A DNA stretch of 64,000 nucleotides from Ensifer sp. LC163 (lineage in GTDB: Bacteria; Pseudomonadota; Alphaproteobacteria; Rhizobiales; Rhizobiaceae), in the NCBI RefSeq assembly GCF_001695855.1, contig NZ_MBSS01000007.1, forward strand, positions 98,129 through 162,128, read 5' to 3'. A program made the translations under genes and the position numbers. Under the pieces are notes generated by a model, which was not told the DNA's origin, ran no database searches, and saw only the letters and a list, made by a program, of their open reading frames with translations. Below are positions 35,544-44,683 of the stretch, in pieces. The number at the start of each line of letters is the position of its first letter. The first letter of the stretch is position 1.

Positions 35544-36881
35544 ATGAACCAGCACACCAAACCCAACGCCCCGGTACTCGACAGCTACTGGATGCCCTTT
35601 ACCGCCAACCGGCAGTTCAAGGCGGCACCCCGCCTGCTCGCATCCGCCGAAGGCATGCACTACACCAGCACAGACGGCCGTACGATCCTCGACGGCACCG
35701 CCGGTCTCTGGTGCGTCAATGCCGGCCATGGCCGCCGCCAGATCGCCTCGGCCGTCGAGCGCCAGCTGTCTACGATGGATTTCGCCCCCTCCTTCCAGAT
35801 GGGCCATCCGATCGCCTTCGACTTTGCCGAACGCCTCGCCGAGATTGCGCCGGGGCCGGAAGGCCAGAAGCTCGATCGCGTGTTCTTCACCGGCTCGGGC
35901 TCGGAATCGGTCGACACCGCGCTGAAGATGGCGATCGCCTATCAGCGCTCGATCGGCCAGGGCACCCGCACGCGCCTGATCGGTCGTGAGCGCGGCTATC
36001 ACGGCGTCGGCTTCGGCGGCATCTCGGTCGGCGGCATTCTCAACAACCGCCGTGTCTTCCCGCAGCTCCCCGGTTCCGACCACCTGCGCCACACCCACGA
36101 TCTTGCCAGGAACGCCTTCGTCAAGGGCCAGCCAGAACACGGCGCCGAGCTTGCCGACGATCTCGAGCGGCTGGTGGCGCTGCACGGCGCCGAGACGATC
36201 GCCGCCTGCATCGTCGAGCCGGTTGCCGGTTCGACCGGTGTCCTCATTCCGCCGCAGGGCTACCTCGAGCGGCTGCGCGCGATCTGCGACAAGCACGGCA
36301 TCCTGTTGATCTTCGACGAGGTCATCACCGGCTTCGGTCGTCTTGGCGCGGCCTTCGCCACCGACTTCTTCGGCGTCACCCCGGATCTGGTGACGGCGGC
36401 CAAGGGGCTTACCAACGGCGCTATCCCGATGGGCGCGGTCTTTGCCAGCCGCAAGGTGCACGACGCGCTGATGCACGGCCCGGAAAACCAGATCGAGCTG
36501 TTCCACGGCTACACCTATTCCGGCCACCCGGCCGCCTGCGCCGCCGGCATCGCCACGCTCGACATCTACCGCGACGAAGGCCTGATGACCCGTGCCGCCG
36601 AGCTGCAGGACGCCTGGCACGATGCCATGCATTCGCTGAAGGACCTGCCTGGTGTCATCGACATCCGCACCATCGGCCTCATCGCCGGTATCGAGCTGCA
36701 GTCGCGCGATGGCGCCGTCGGCGCCCGTGCCTATGACGTCTTCGTCGATTGCTTCGAAAAGGGCCTGCTGATCCGCGTGACCGGCGACATCATCGCCTTC
36801 TCGCCGCCGCTGATCGCCGAGGAAAAACATTTTGGTGAAATCGTCTCGATCCTCGGCGATGCGCTGAAGCGCGCGAAGTAG
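35544..36881 (+). CDS. Class III aminotransferase (omega-amino acid:pyruvate type)
   Basis: A 445-residue PLP enzyme close to beta-alanine/omega-amino acid:pyruvate aminotransferases. It begins with LDSYWMPFTANRQFKAAPRL, typical of that group, and has FFTGSGSESVDTALKMA, the IFDEVITGFGR motif and the Schiff-base Lys287 in TAAKGLTNGAIPMGAV. The start at 35544 has AGGAGG 5 bases upstream. The longer frame from 35397 overlaps the regulatory gap and is rejected. It moves amino groups from terminal amines or beta-alanine to pyruvate. With the divergent PuuR-like regulator it probably takes part in polyamine, taurine or beta-alanine use. Confidence 0.92.
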   Translation: MNQHTKPNAPVLDSYWMPFTANRQFKAAPRLLASAEGMHYTSTDGRTILDGTAGLWCVNAGHGRRQIASAVERQLSTMDFAPSFQMGHPIAFDFAERLAEIAPGPEGQKLDRVFFTGSGSESVDTALKMAIAYQRSIGQGTRTRLIGRERGYHGVGFGGISVGGILNNRRVFPQLPGSDHLRHTHDLARNAFVKGQPEHGAELADDLERLVALHGAETIAACIVEPVAGSTGVLIPPQGYLERLRAICDKHGILLIFDEVITGFGRLGAAFATDFFGVTPDLVTAAKGLTNGAIPMGAVFASRKVHDALMHGPENQIELFHGYTYSGHPAACAAGIATLDIYRDEGLMTRAAELQDAWHDAMHSLKDLPGVIDIRTIGLIAGIELQSRDGAVGARAYDVFVDCFEKGLLIRVTGDIIAFSPPLIAEEKHFGEIVSILGDALKRAK

Positions 36882-36892
36882 GTGAAAGATTA

Positions 36893-36927
36893 CGTCGCCG
36901 CTGCCGAGCACTTCGGCAGCGGCGACG
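36893..36927. terminator. 15-bp perfect hairpin after the aminotransferase
   Basis: CGTCGCCGCTGCCGA pairs fully with TCGGCAGCGGCGACG around a 5-base loop. It starts 12 bases after the stop. There is no clear T run, so it may protect the mRNA 3' end or act as a weak terminator. Confidence 0.5.
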
Positions 36928-36970
36928 AATGCGTTTCCGATGAGCCACTCCACGAGCGTGCGCGAATCCG

Positions 36971-37022
36971 GCTAAGCAATTCCGGGTAAACGCGAAATGG
37001 TTTCCGTCCGGCATTGCGCCAT
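36971..37022. repeat. Dispersed repeat family 2, copy 2 (inverse)
   Basis: Read on the minus strand this gives GGCGCAATGCCGGACGGAAA, then a central CCATTTCGCGTTTACCCGG and the end GAATTGCTTAGC. It resembles the copy at 2250-2320. It abuts the stop codon of the glycerate kinase gene, as that copy abuts ispG. Confidence 0.5.
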
Positions 37023-38294
37023 CTAGCGGATCAGCATTGCCCGGAAATCGTTGACATTGGTTCCGGTCGGGCCGGGCACGAAAAGATCGCCGCTCGCTGA
37101 GAATGCCGACCAGGCATCGTGACGCGCGAGATGCGCTCGCGGATCGGCGCCCGTAGCACGCATCCGGTTGACGCTGCCGCCATTGGCGAACGCACCGGCA
37201 TTGTCTTCCGACCCGTCGATGCCGTCCGTATCCGCCGCCAAGGCATCGATCCCATCGAGACCATCAATATCGAGTGCCAGCGATAGCAACAGCTCGGTGT
37301 TGCGGCCGCCCTTGCCGTAGTCCTTGCCCGATATCGTCACCGTCGTCTCGCCGCCGGACAGGAGCACGACCGGCTTTTGGAAAGGGCGATTGCGCAGCGC
37401 GACTTCGCGCGCCAGCGCCGCATGCATGCGGCCGATATCGCGCGCTTCGCCTTCGATCGCATCCGACAGGATCCGAGCCTCAACGCCCAATTCCTTCGCC
37501 TTCCTCGCGGCAGCCTCCAGCGACACGCTTGCCGACGCGATCACGTGGCATGCGTGTCGGCGGAAAACCGGGTCCGACGGATCAGGCGCCCGCGCTACTT
37601 CAGATCTAAGATGGGCCATCACGCCATCGGGAAGAGCCATGCCATAGCGGGTAACCACATCGAGTGCCTCCCGTGGCGTGCTGCCATCGGGCACCGTCGG
37701 ACCGGAGGCAACGAAGGCGGGATTGTCGCCGGGAACGTCGGAAACGACGAGACTGACGACACGCGCCGGCGCTGCCGCTGCCGCCAGGCGCCCGCCCTTG
37801 ATGCGCGACACATGCTTGCGCACGACGTTCATCGCGGAAATCGGTGCGCCGGAGGCGAGCAGCGCCTTGTTGACAGCGATCTCGTCGGCAAGCGTCAAAC
37901 CATCGGGCGGCGCCGGCAACAGGGCTGACCCGCCGCCGGAGATCAGCGCGACGACCAGATCGTCAGCGCTCAGACCTTTCACCAGCTTCAGCAACTCTTC
38001 CGATGCCCTGAGACCGGCCTCATCCGGCACCGGATGGGCGGATTGCAGCACGCGGATGCGCTCGCAATGTTCGATCGGCCCGTGACGCGCAACGACGGTG
38101 CCGGTCAGCGGATGATCCCACAGTCTCTCGAAGGCAGCGGCCATCTGGCTTGCGGCCTTCCCCGCGCCGACGACGATCGTTCGCCCCTTGGGTCTTTCCG
38201 GCAGATGTGCGCGGATCGCCTCGTAGGGGTCGGCTGCACGCACAGCCGCCTCGAAAAGAGTGGTGAGAAAGGGACGCGCGTCAAAGTCTGCCAT
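37023..38294 (-). CDS. Glycerate 2-kinase (MOFRL family)
   Basis: A 423-residue cytoplasmic kinase of the TtuD/GckA type that phosphorylates D-glycerate, usually to 2-phosphoglycerate. The N-terminal DUF4147 domain has VVGAGKAASQMAAAFERLW, SGGGSALLPAPPDGLTL and VRKHVSRIKGGRL. The C-terminal MOFRL domain has LLSGGETTVTISG, GKGGRNTELLLSLAL and DTDGIDGSEDNAGA. It is the last gene of a GMC-Dabb-kinase operon with 5-8 base gaps. That operon has a LacI-type operator, so glycerate is probably an end product of the pathway in this region. Relatives occur in tartrate, hydroxypyruvate and serine-cycle routes. Confidence 0.9.
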   Translation of the reverse strand: MADFDARPFLTTLFEAAVRAADPYEAIRAHLPERPKGRTIVVGAGKAASQMAAAFERLWDHPLTGTVVARHGPIEHCERIRVLQSAHPVPDEAGLRASEELLKLVKGLSADDLVVALISGGGSALLPAPPDGLTLADEIAVNKALLASGAPISAMNVVRKHVSRIKGGRLAAAAAPARVVSLVVSDVPGDNPAFVASGPTVPDGSTPREALDVVTRYGMALPDGVMAHLRSEVARAPDPSDPVFRRHACHVIASASVSLEAAARKAKELGVEARILSDAIEGEARDIGRMHAALAREVALRNRPFQKPVVLLSGGETTVTISGKDYGKGGRNTELLLSLALDIDGLDGIDALAADTDGIDGSEDNAGAFANGGSVNRMRATGADPRAHLARHDAWSAFSASGDLFVPGPTGTNVNDFRAMLIR

Positions 38295-38299
38295 CGTCC

Positions 38300-38617
38300 T
38301 TAGCCCCGGACTTCGAGGTCGTAGACAAAAATGCCGTCGGTGCCGCCTTGCGCAGCCGCAACGATTTTTGCGCCGGTCTGTCGGTGTTGCGGGTCGTCGA
38401 GATAAGCGTCGCGCGCTGCGGCATCGGCGAAATCGACGATGAAGCCTTCGGCATAGCCCTTGTCCATGCCGGTTTCCGGGCTGACATTGGCGCCGGCATG
38501 GGTTGCCAGCAGCCCGGGGAGCCGGCTTTTCAGCGCCGCAATCTCGGCGAAGATCGACGCTTTCTCATCCGCCGGAATTTCTGGACGGAAGCGAATGAAG
38601 ACACAGTGGCGGATCAT
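38300..38617 (-). CDS. Dabb (stress-responsive A/B barrel) domain protein
   Basis: A 105-residue dimeric alpha-beta barrel protein. It starts MIRHCVFIRFRPEIPADEK and has the later FIVDFADAAARDAYLDDPQH pattern of the Dabb family. Members include plant stress proteins and small bacterial enzymes such as cyclases or decarboxylases of polyketide- or sugar-derived substrates; many have no known function. GAGG lies 7 bases before the ATG. It is tightly packed between the GMC oxidoreductase and the glycerate kinase, so it is probably an accessory enzyme of the same route. Confidence 0.85.
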   Translation of the reverse strand: MIRHCVFIRFRPEIPADEKASIFAEIAALKSRLPGLLATHAGANVSPETGMDKGYAEGFIVDFADAAARDAYLDDPQHRQTGAKIVAAAQGGTDGIFVYDLEVRG

Positions 38618-38625
38618 GATTTTCC

Positions 38626-40281
38626 TCAGCGGATATCGGCGCGGGCCCGCGGCCGGGCATCGTTTCGTTCATGGGCGAAGATCGCCGGCGGCAGGGGCTG
38701 GAGTTCGCGAATGATGTCGGCGCCCTTCTCGCCCATCATGATCGTCGGCCCGTTGGTGTTGCAAGAGGGAACGCGCGGCATGACCGAACTGTCGCAGACG
38801 CGAAGACCTTCGAGGCCACGCACTTTCAAGTCGAGGCCGACGACGGCCATGGCGTCGGTGCCCATTTTGCAGGTGCCGACCGGGTGGTGGTCGGTCTTGG
38901 CATTGGCGCAGCCATAGTCGAAGAACTGCGCGTCGGAGACGATACTGTTGCCCGGCAAACGTTCCGCCAGCACGAAAGGCTTGAGCGCCGCCTGCTGCAT
39001 GATCTCGCGGGCGATCTTCAGCCCCTCGATCGACATCTTGCGGTCGTGCGGATCTTCCCAATAGTTCGGATCGATCAGCGGGGCTGCGGCCGGATCGGCG
39101 GCCGAAAGCCTGACAGTGCCGCGCGAGCGCGGATGCAGATAGGCGGAATTGAGCGTCACGCCTGCGTTCTTCAGTCGCGCGACGCCAGCCTCGATGCCGG
39201 AGCCGAGACCGAGATGGAACTGGATATCCGGCGAGCGGGCATCCGGATCCGCGTACCAGAAGCCGCCGGTCTCAAACAGGCTCGACGCCACCGGGCCGGA
39301 GCGGAAAAGCACATATTGCAGCCCGGCCCAGAGCGTCCGATGCAGCTTCGCCACATTGTCATAGGTATGGTCGCCGGTGCATTCTGAGATTACGAAGAGG
39401 TCGAGATGATCCTGAAGGTTGCCACCGACGCCGGGCAGGTCGTGCTTTACCTGCACGCCCACCGACTTCAGATGATCTGCCGGCCCGATACCGGATTGTA
39501 GCAGCAGCTTCGGCGAACCGATGGCGCCTGACGAGACCAGAACTTCCCGCTCCGCCCGGATGGTTTCGCTTCCCTTGGCCGTTACCACTTCGACGCCGAC
39601 GGCACGCGTGCCTTCGAGTATGATCCAGGCGACGCGCGCGCCGGTGCGCACGTTAAGGTTCCGCCGGTCCTTGATCGGCGAGAGATAGGCAAGCGATGCG
39701 CTCGACCGGCGGCGGTTGCGCTGCGTCAGCTGGTAGAAGCCGACCCCCGCCTGCTGGCGGCCGTTGAAATCGTGATTGTAGGGGATGCCGAGTTCCTGAC
39801 CGGCGCGGATATAGGCATCGCAGATCGGCAGCGTGGAAACGGGCATCGAAACGCCGAGCGGACCGCCATAGGAATGATAGTCGTCGGCAAAGCGCTGGTT
39901 GTCTTCCGCCCGCTTGAAATAAGGAAGAACGCTGCGGTAGTCCCAGCCGGAGCAACCGTCCTCGGACGCCCAGAGGTCGTAGTCCGCTGCATTGCCACGG
40001 GTATAGAGCTGGGCATTGATCGACGAGCCGCCGCCGATCACCTTGGCCTGGGTGTAGCGCAGCACCCTGCCCTTCATGTGCTTCTGCGGCACCGTCTCCC
40101 AGCCCCAGCTGGCGACGCCCTTGGTCATCTTGGCGAAACCGGCCGGCATGTGAAACAGCGGGTTCCAGTCGCCGCCGCCCGCCTCCAGCAACAGCACACG
40201 CACGGACGGATCCTCGGAGAGGCGGTTGGCAAGAACGCAGCCGGCAGGGCCGGCACCGGTGATGATATAGTCGTATGTCAT
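38626..40281 (-). CDS. GMC-family FAD oxidoreductase (choline dehydrogenase-like)
   Basis: A 551-residue flavoprotein of the glucose-methanol-choline family. FAD site at the N-terminus (YDYIITGAGPAGCVLANRLS), GMC signature 1 around RYTQAKVIGGGSSINAQLYT and signature 2 with SSGAIGSPKLLLQSGIG. The C-terminal active-site part is DHHPVGTCKMG followed by NTNGPTIMMGEKGAD. Such enzymes oxidise alcohol groups of sugars, polyols or choline. MTYDY at 40281 is the start; GGAGG lies 10 bases upstream. The longer frame reads into the neighbouring SDR. It heads the three-gene operon with Dabb and glycerate kinase. A perfect 18-base palindrome lies 26 bases upstream of its start. Confidence 0.9.
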   Translation of the reverse strand: MTYDYIITGAGPAGCVLANRLSEDPSVRVLLLEAGGGDWNPLFHMPAGFAKMTKGVASWGWETVPQKHMKGRVLRYTQAKVIGGGSSINAQLYTRGNAADYDLWASEDGCSGWDYRSVLPYFKRAEDNQRFADDYHSYGGPLGVSMPVSTLPICDAYIRAGQELGIPYNHDFNGRQQAGVGFYQLTQRNRRRSSASLAYLSPIKDRRNLNVRTGARVAWIILEGTRAVGVEVVTAKGSETIRAEREVLVSSGAIGSPKLLLQSGIGPADHLKSVGVQVKHDLPGVGGNLQDHLDLFVISECTGDHTYDNVAKLHRTLWAGLQYVLFRSGPVASSLFETGGFWYADPDARSPDIQFHLGLGSGIEAGVARLKNAGVTLNSAYLHPRSRGTVRLSAADPAAAPLIDPNYWEDPHDRKMSIEGLKIAREIMQQAALKPFVLAERLPGNSIVSDAQFFDYGCANAKTDHHPVGTCKMGTDAMAVVGLDLKVRGLEGLRVCDSSVMPRVPSCNTNGPTIMMGEKGADIIRELQPLPPAIFAHERNDARPRARADIR

Positions 40282-40306
40282 TGCCTGTCTTCCTCCACGG
40301 CACGGC

Positions 40307-40324
40307 ATTTGGAACGTTCCAAAT
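40307..40324. promoter_or_regulatory. LacI-type operator upstream of the GMC operon
   Basis: ATTTGGAACGTTCCAAAT is a perfect 18-base palindrome with the central CG usual for LacI/GalR-family operators. Near-identical sites lie upstream of the lacI gene (54439-54456) and of the DUF993 gene (54664-54681). Confidence 0.75.
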
Positions 40325-40388
40325 TTCCGACGTGATAAACTCAAAACCCGCTCGCTCTTGCGAGCCTCTGACTGCCCTGCACTGTTCC

Positions 40389-41168
40389 CTAGAGTCGACC
40401 GATCGACAGGCCGCCATCCGCCTGGATGACGGAGCCCGTGGCAAAGCCGAATTTCCCGCCGGCAAGCCCGGCGGCGATGTTGCCGATGTCCTCGGGCTCG
40501 CCCCAGCGCTTCATCGGCACGAGACCGCCGTCGATCAGGGCGTCGTATTTCGCCGAAACGCCGGCGGTCATGTCGGACCGGATGACGCCCGGTCGGATTT
40601 CGAAGACGGAGATGCCGGTGTCGGCCAGCCGCAAGGCGAGCCCCTGGCTGAAGGCGGCAAGCCCGGCCTTGGTCATGCAATAGTCGAGCCGCTCGGGCGA
40701 ACTCATGGTCGCGGAAACCGAGGTGATGTTGATGATCGAACGCGGCGTTGCGCCCGGCGGCTCGGTGAGCATCGAGAGCAACACGGCCTGGGTAAAGAAC
40801 ACCGTGCCGCGCAGGTTGGTGGCGACGATCGTGTCGAAATTCTCCGGCAGCAGGTCGAGAAAATCACCGCGCACGACGGAGGCGATACCGGCATTGTTGA
40901 CGAGGCAACGGATAGGGCCCAGCTCCTGGCGGATGTCGGCAACGGCTGCGGCATGCGCACCGACATCGGCGAGATTGGCCTCGAGGTAGATGGCCCGGCC
41001 GCCCTGTGCCGATAGCTCGGTGAGCGTCGCCTGCGTCGTCTGGTCCGCGGCACCGAGGCCTGTCAGCGCGATATCGAAGCCGTCACGCGCCAGGGCGCGG
41101 GCAACACCGAGCCCGATGCCGCGCCGGCCGCCGGTAACAACAGCCACGGGACGCTTCGATGTCGTCAT
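40389..41168 (-). CDS. Short-chain dehydrogenase/reductase
   Basis: A 259-residue classical SDR. NAD(P)-binding VAVVTGGRRGIGLGVARALA, NNAG motif in CLVNNAGIASV, catalytic Ser in NITSVSA, and Tyr-x3-Lys in LDYCMTKAGL. The C-terminal segment ATGSVIQADGGLSIGRL is typical. Such enzymes interconvert alcohols and ketones of sugars and many metabolites, and relatives are usually labelled 3-ketoacyl-ACP reductase-like. Its ATG overlaps the stop of the second GMC oxidoreductase, so it ends the operon that begins with the sugar-binding protein. The intended start is 41168; the upstream extension of the frame is an overlap shadow. Confidence 0.9.
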   Translation of the reverse strand: MTTSKRPVAVVTGGRRGIGLGVARALARDGFDIALTGLGAADQTTQATLTELSAQGGRAIYLEANLADVGAHAAAVADIRQELGPIRCLVNNAGIASVVRGDFLDLLPENFDTIVATNLRGTVFFTQAVLLSMLTEPPGATPRSIINITSVSATMSSPERLDYCMTKAGLAAFSQGLALRLADTGISVFEIRPGVIRSDMTAGVSAKYDALIDGGLVPMKRWGEPEDIGNIAAGLAGGKFGFATGSVIQADGGLSIGRL

Positions 41169-42676
41169 GCTCTCAGCTCCTTCGCAACGATATGGTCGGC
41201 AACGCGCAGCGCCTGCGCCGCCACCGTCAGCGCCGGGTTGACGGCCGCCGAGGTCGGCAGGAAGCCGGCGTCTACGACAAAGAGGTTCGGATGATCGAAG
41301 GCGCGGCAATAGACGTCGAGTGGCGCGTCTTTCGGGTCCTTGCCGATCCGCACCGTCCCGCACTGATGCGACGGCGTGCGCTTGTCGAAGGCCTGGGAAA
41401 GCACGATCGGATAGCCTGCAGCTTTGAAGTGCTCGCGCATCTTCGCTTCGAGGCCGGAAAGCGCCTCCATGTTCGAGCGCCGCCACTGCATGATGATGCC
41501 CTTGCCGTCGACCATGATGCGGCTTTCCGGGTTCGGCAGGTCCTCCGTCATCATGTACCAGTCGACCGCATGGCCGGCCATGAAGTCGAACGCGAAGCGC
41601 GGCGCCCAGAAGCGAAATCCTCCCGGCGCATTGGCCTTGAGGATGTCGCCGTTGATCTTGCCGAGCAGCTGGACATTGCCGAGCGGCAAACCGTTCCTGC
41701 CGCCGGTCAGGTAATAATCGTTCAACATCAGCGTCTTCTGGTAGACGCTGTCATTGCGCCTGAACGGATTGATCGCCAGCATGGCGCTGCAATTATGGTT
41801 CATGAAATTGCGGCCGACCTGGTCGGAGGCGTTGGCCAGTCCCTTGCCGTCGCCGGAGCGCAGCAGGATAGCCGCTGAGTTGATCGCGCCCGCCGACAGG
41901 ATCACCAACCCGGGCGAAAGGCGCTTCTTCTCGCCTCTGTGGGTGTAGTGGATCGCTTCAATCCGGCCACCTCGACCTATCTCCAGCGTGTCGACATGCG
42001 CGGAGGTGATCAGCTCGATATTGGGGTCCTTCAGCGCGGAGGCGAGCGATGCGGTCTCGGCATCTTTCTTGCCCTGGCCTGTGTTAGGGAACCCGTCCCA
42101 TGGCGTGCGCCCACCGGCCAGCCACGTGTCGATATCGACGCCAAGCGGCAGCGTCGCCGGATGCAGCCCCTGCGCCTTCAATTCGGCGCGAGCGCGGGCA
42201 ATGGCCGGCTCGTCTGGTACCGCGCCGTAAGGGTAGGGCGAGGCGTGGAACGGCTCCGTCGGGTCCTGGCCCAATTCGCCGCGCACCTCGAACAATTGCT
42301 CGGCTTTGCCGTACCACGGCTCCAACTCTTCGTAGGGAAAGGGCCAGGCCGGCGAAACGCCGCCAAGATGCTGCATCTCGGTGAAATCCTCGGCGCGGTA
42401 GCGCAAGAGCACCGCGCCGAAGAGTTTGGAATTGCCGCCGACGAAATAGAAATTTCCCGGATTGAACTCGGTACCATCCTCTTCGCGCCACATCTCCTTG
42501 GGTCGGAAATGGCCCTTGACGAAGATCGAGCTATAGCTGCGCGCGTCCGGTGTGTCGGGCAGGCGCTCGCCGCGCTCGAGTATGGCTATGCGCGCACCCG
42601 AGCCGGCGAGCCCCGCCGCAATGGTGGAGCCGCCGATCCCCGACCCGATGATGACGATATCCGGCTCTCTCGGCAT
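41165..42676 (-). CDS. GMC-family oxidoreductase (second, shorter type)
   Basis: A 503-residue flavoprotein. N-terminal FAD fold DIVIIGSGIGGSTIAAGLAG and a GMC C-terminal domain with SHQCGTVRIGKDPKDAPLDV and AGFLPTSAAVNPALTVAAQA, where the Asn in AVNP and the His in SHQCGT are the usual active-site pair. It differs from the GMC protein at 38.6-40.3 kb and resembles the FAD subunit-type sugar/gluconate dehydrogenases. No signal peptide or partner cytochrome gene is seen. It follows the ABC ATPase by 8 bases and overlaps the SDR, so an imported compound is probably oxidised at once in the cytoplasm. Confidence 0.88.
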   Translation of the reverse strand: MPREPDIVIIGSGIGGSTIAAGLAGSGARIAILERGERLPDTPDARSYSSIFVKGHFRPKEMWREEDGTEFNPGNFYFVGGNSKLFGAVLLRYRAEDFTEMQHLGGVSPAWPFPYEELEPWYGKAEQLFEVRGELGQDPTEPFHASPYPYGAVPDEPAIARARAELKAQGLHPATLPLGVDIDTWLAGGRTPWDGFPNTGQGKKDAETASLASALKDPNIELITSAHVDTLEIGRGGRIEAIHYTHRGEKKRLSPGLVILSAGAINSAAILLRSGDGKGLANASDQVGRNFMNHNCSAMLAINPFRRNDSVYQKTLMLNDYYLTGGRNGLPLGNVQLLGKINGDILKANAPGGFRFWAPRFAFDFMAGHAVDWYMMTEDLPNPESRIMVDGKGIIMQWRRSNMEALSGLEAKMREHFKAAGYPIVLSQAFDKRTPSHQCGTVRIGKDPKDAPLDVYCRAFDHPNLFVVDAGFLPTSAAVNPALTVAAQALRVADHIVAKELRA

Positions 42677-42684
42677 GGTTCAGG

Positions 42685-43797
42685 TCACGCGATCCGCTGC
42701 TGCGTCTGAGGATCGAAAAACACCGCCTTGTCGAGATTGAAGGCGAGCTGCGACGTCTGGCCGGGTGCGATGCGCGCATCGGCGCGCAGGCGGGCAACGA
42801 CCTCCTTGCCGCCGAGGCGGGTCACCGCGAAGGTGTCCGAACCCGCGGGCTCAACCACCTCGATCAGGCATTCGCCTTCGACGATCGCCTTGGCATTGCG
42901 GTCGGCACCATCCGGATCGGTCAGCGCTTCCGGACGGATGCCGAAGACGACGTCCTTGCCGGCATAGGCGGCGAGTGCGCCGTTATGCGGCACGGCAAGC
43001 CTCATCGGCTCGGCGTTCGGGCGCGCGAGCGTGACGGCAACGTCGGAACCGCTCTTTTCGATGCGCGCCGTCAACAGGTTCATGGCCGGCGATCCCATGA
43101 AGTCGGCGACGAACATGTTGGCCGGATTGTTATAGATTTCGGCCGGCGTCCCGAACTGCTGCAGCACGCCGTCCTTCAATACCGCGATCTTGGTCGCCAG
43201 TGTCATCGCCTCGATCTGGTCGTGCGTCACGTAGACGATGGTCGTCTTCATCCGGTGATGGAGACGCTTGATCTCGGTACGCATGTCGACGCGCAGCTTG
43301 GCGTCGAGGTTCGACAGCGGTTCGTCGAAGAGAAAGACCTGCGGGTTGCGCACGAGCGCGCGGCCCATGGCGACACGCTGGCGCTGGCCGCCGGAGAGCT
43401 GGCTCGGCTTACGATCGAGCAGATGGCCGATCTGCAGCATGTCGGCGACCTGCTTGATCGCCTTCTCGCGTTCGTCCTTCGGCACGCCGCGGATTTCCAT
43501 GCCGAAGGCGATGTTGCCGGCGACCGTCATGTTCGGATAGAGCGCGTAGGACTGGAACACCATGGCGATGTCGCGCTTCGACGGATGCAGATCGGCGACC
43601 GACCGGCCGTTGATGGCGATCTCCCCCGAAGTGATCGGCTCGAGACCGGCAATGGTGTTGAGCAGGGTCGACTTGCCGCAGCCGGACGGACCGACGAGCA
43701 CGAGAAAGCCGCCTTCATCGATCTCCAGGTTGATGTCCTTCAGGATCTCGAGCGAGCCGTAGGATTTGCGCAGGTTGCTGATTTTGAGGAAAGACAT
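42685..43797 (-). CDS. Sugar ABC transporter ATP-binding protein (UgpC/MsmK-like)
   Basis: A 370-residue ATPase of the CUT1 carbohydrate class. Walker A GPSGCGKST, Q-loop AMVFQSYALYPNM, signature LSGGQRQRVAMGRAL, Walker B FLFDEPLSNLDAKLR, switch VTHDQIEAMTLA. The C-terminal TOBE/OB regulatory domain (about 240-370) includes FGIRPEALTDPDGADRN. It lies 4 bases after the second permease gene, giving a complete importer with the two permeases and the binding protein. UgpC-type ATPases can serve several carbohydrate permeases. The substrate is not deducible from this subunit. Confidence 0.93.
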   Translation of the reverse strand: MSFLKISNLRKSYGSLEILKDINLEIDEGGFLVLVGPSGCGKSTLLNTIAGLEPITSGEIAINGRSVADLHPSKRDIAMVFQSYALYPNMTVAGNIAFGMEIRGVPKDEREKAIKQVADMLQIGHLLDRKPSQLSGGQRQRVAMGRALVRNPQVFLFDEPLSNLDAKLRVDMRTEIKRLHHRMKTTIVYVTHDQIEAMTLATKIAVLKDGVLQQFGTPAEIYNNPANMFVADFMGSPAMNLLTARIEKSGSDVAVTLARPNAEPMRLAVPHNGALAAYAGKDVVFGIRPEALTDPDGADRNAKAIVEGECLIEVVEPAGSDTFAVTRLGGKEVVARLRADARIAPGQTSQLAFNLDKAVFFDPQTQQRIA

Positions 43798-43801
43798 GGG
43801 C

Positions 43802-44683
43802 TTATCCTTTCACGGCGCCGGACATCAGCCCGCGCACGAAGTAGCGGCCGGACACGATGTAGACGATGAGCGTTGGCAGGGCGGCGAGGATCGCGCCTGC
43901 GAAGTGAACGTTGTATTCCTTGACCCCGGTCGACGAGCTGACGAGGTTGTTGAGCGCCACCGTCATCGGCGTCGAGGATGCGCCGGAGAAAGACGCCCCG
44001 AACAGGAAGTCGTTCCAGATATTGGTGAACTGCCAGATGACGGAGACGACGATGATCGGGCCGGACGACGGCAGCATGATCCGCCAGAAGATCTGGAAGA
44101 AGCTGGCGCCATCGATCTGTGCCGCACGCACGAGTTCCGTCGGGAAGGCCTCGTAGTAGTTGCGGAAATAGAGCGTGGTGAAGCCGAGGCCGTAGATCAC
44201 GTGCACGAAGATCAGGCCCCAGATCGAGCCGGCAAGACCGATGATGCCGAGCATGCGCGCCATCGGGATCAGCACGATCTGGAAGGGGATGAAGCACGAC
44301 AGAAGCAGCATGCCGAAGAAGATGTTGGCACCGGGAAAGCGCCACTTGGTCAGCACGTAGCCATTGAGCGCACCGATGAGCGTCGAGATCGCGACGGCCG
44401 GCACCACCATCAGGATGGAATTGATGAAGAACGGCCTCAGGCCGGTCGGCTGCACGCCGATCTGCGCCGTCGACCAGGCGGAAAGCCAGGGCTCCAGCGT
44501 CAGGGTCTGCGGCAGATTGAGCATGCCGCCCTGGCGGATCTCATCGAGCGGCTTCAGCGAGTTGACCAGCATCACGTAGAGCGGCAGCAGCGAATAGAGC
44601 GCGAAAACGATCAGCGCGGTGTAGATCAGTGCCCGCGTCAGGCGGTTGTGCGAGATGACATTGTCTGGGCTGGGGGCGCTCAT
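43802..44683 (-). CDS. Sugar ABC transporter permease, MalG type
   Basis: A 293-residue inner-membrane permease with six hydrophobic helices (RALIYTALIVFALYSLLPLY first). The EAA coupling motif reads EAFPTELVRAAQIDGASFFQ then IFWRIMLPSSGP (about 189-220). The start MSAPSPDNVISHN at 44683 overlaps the stop of the first permease by four bases. The longer frame to 45088 is the shadow of that gene. It pairs with the MalF-type permease next to it to form the channel of the CUT1 importer. Confidence 0.92.
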   Translation of the reverse strand: MSAPSPDNVISHNRLTRALIYTALIVFALYSLLPLYVMLVNSLKPLDEIRQGGMLNLPQTLTLEPWLSAWSTAQIGVQPTGLRPFFINSILMVVPAVAISTLIGALNGYVLTKWRFPGANIFFGMLLLSCFIPFQIVLIPMARMLGIIGLAGSIWGLIFVHVIYGLGFTTLYFRNYYEAFPTELVRAAQIDGASFFQIFWRIMLPSSGPIIVVSVIWQFTNIWNDFLFGASFSGASSTPMTVALNNLVSSSTGVKEYNVHFAGAILAALPTLIVYIVSGRYFVRGLMSGAVKG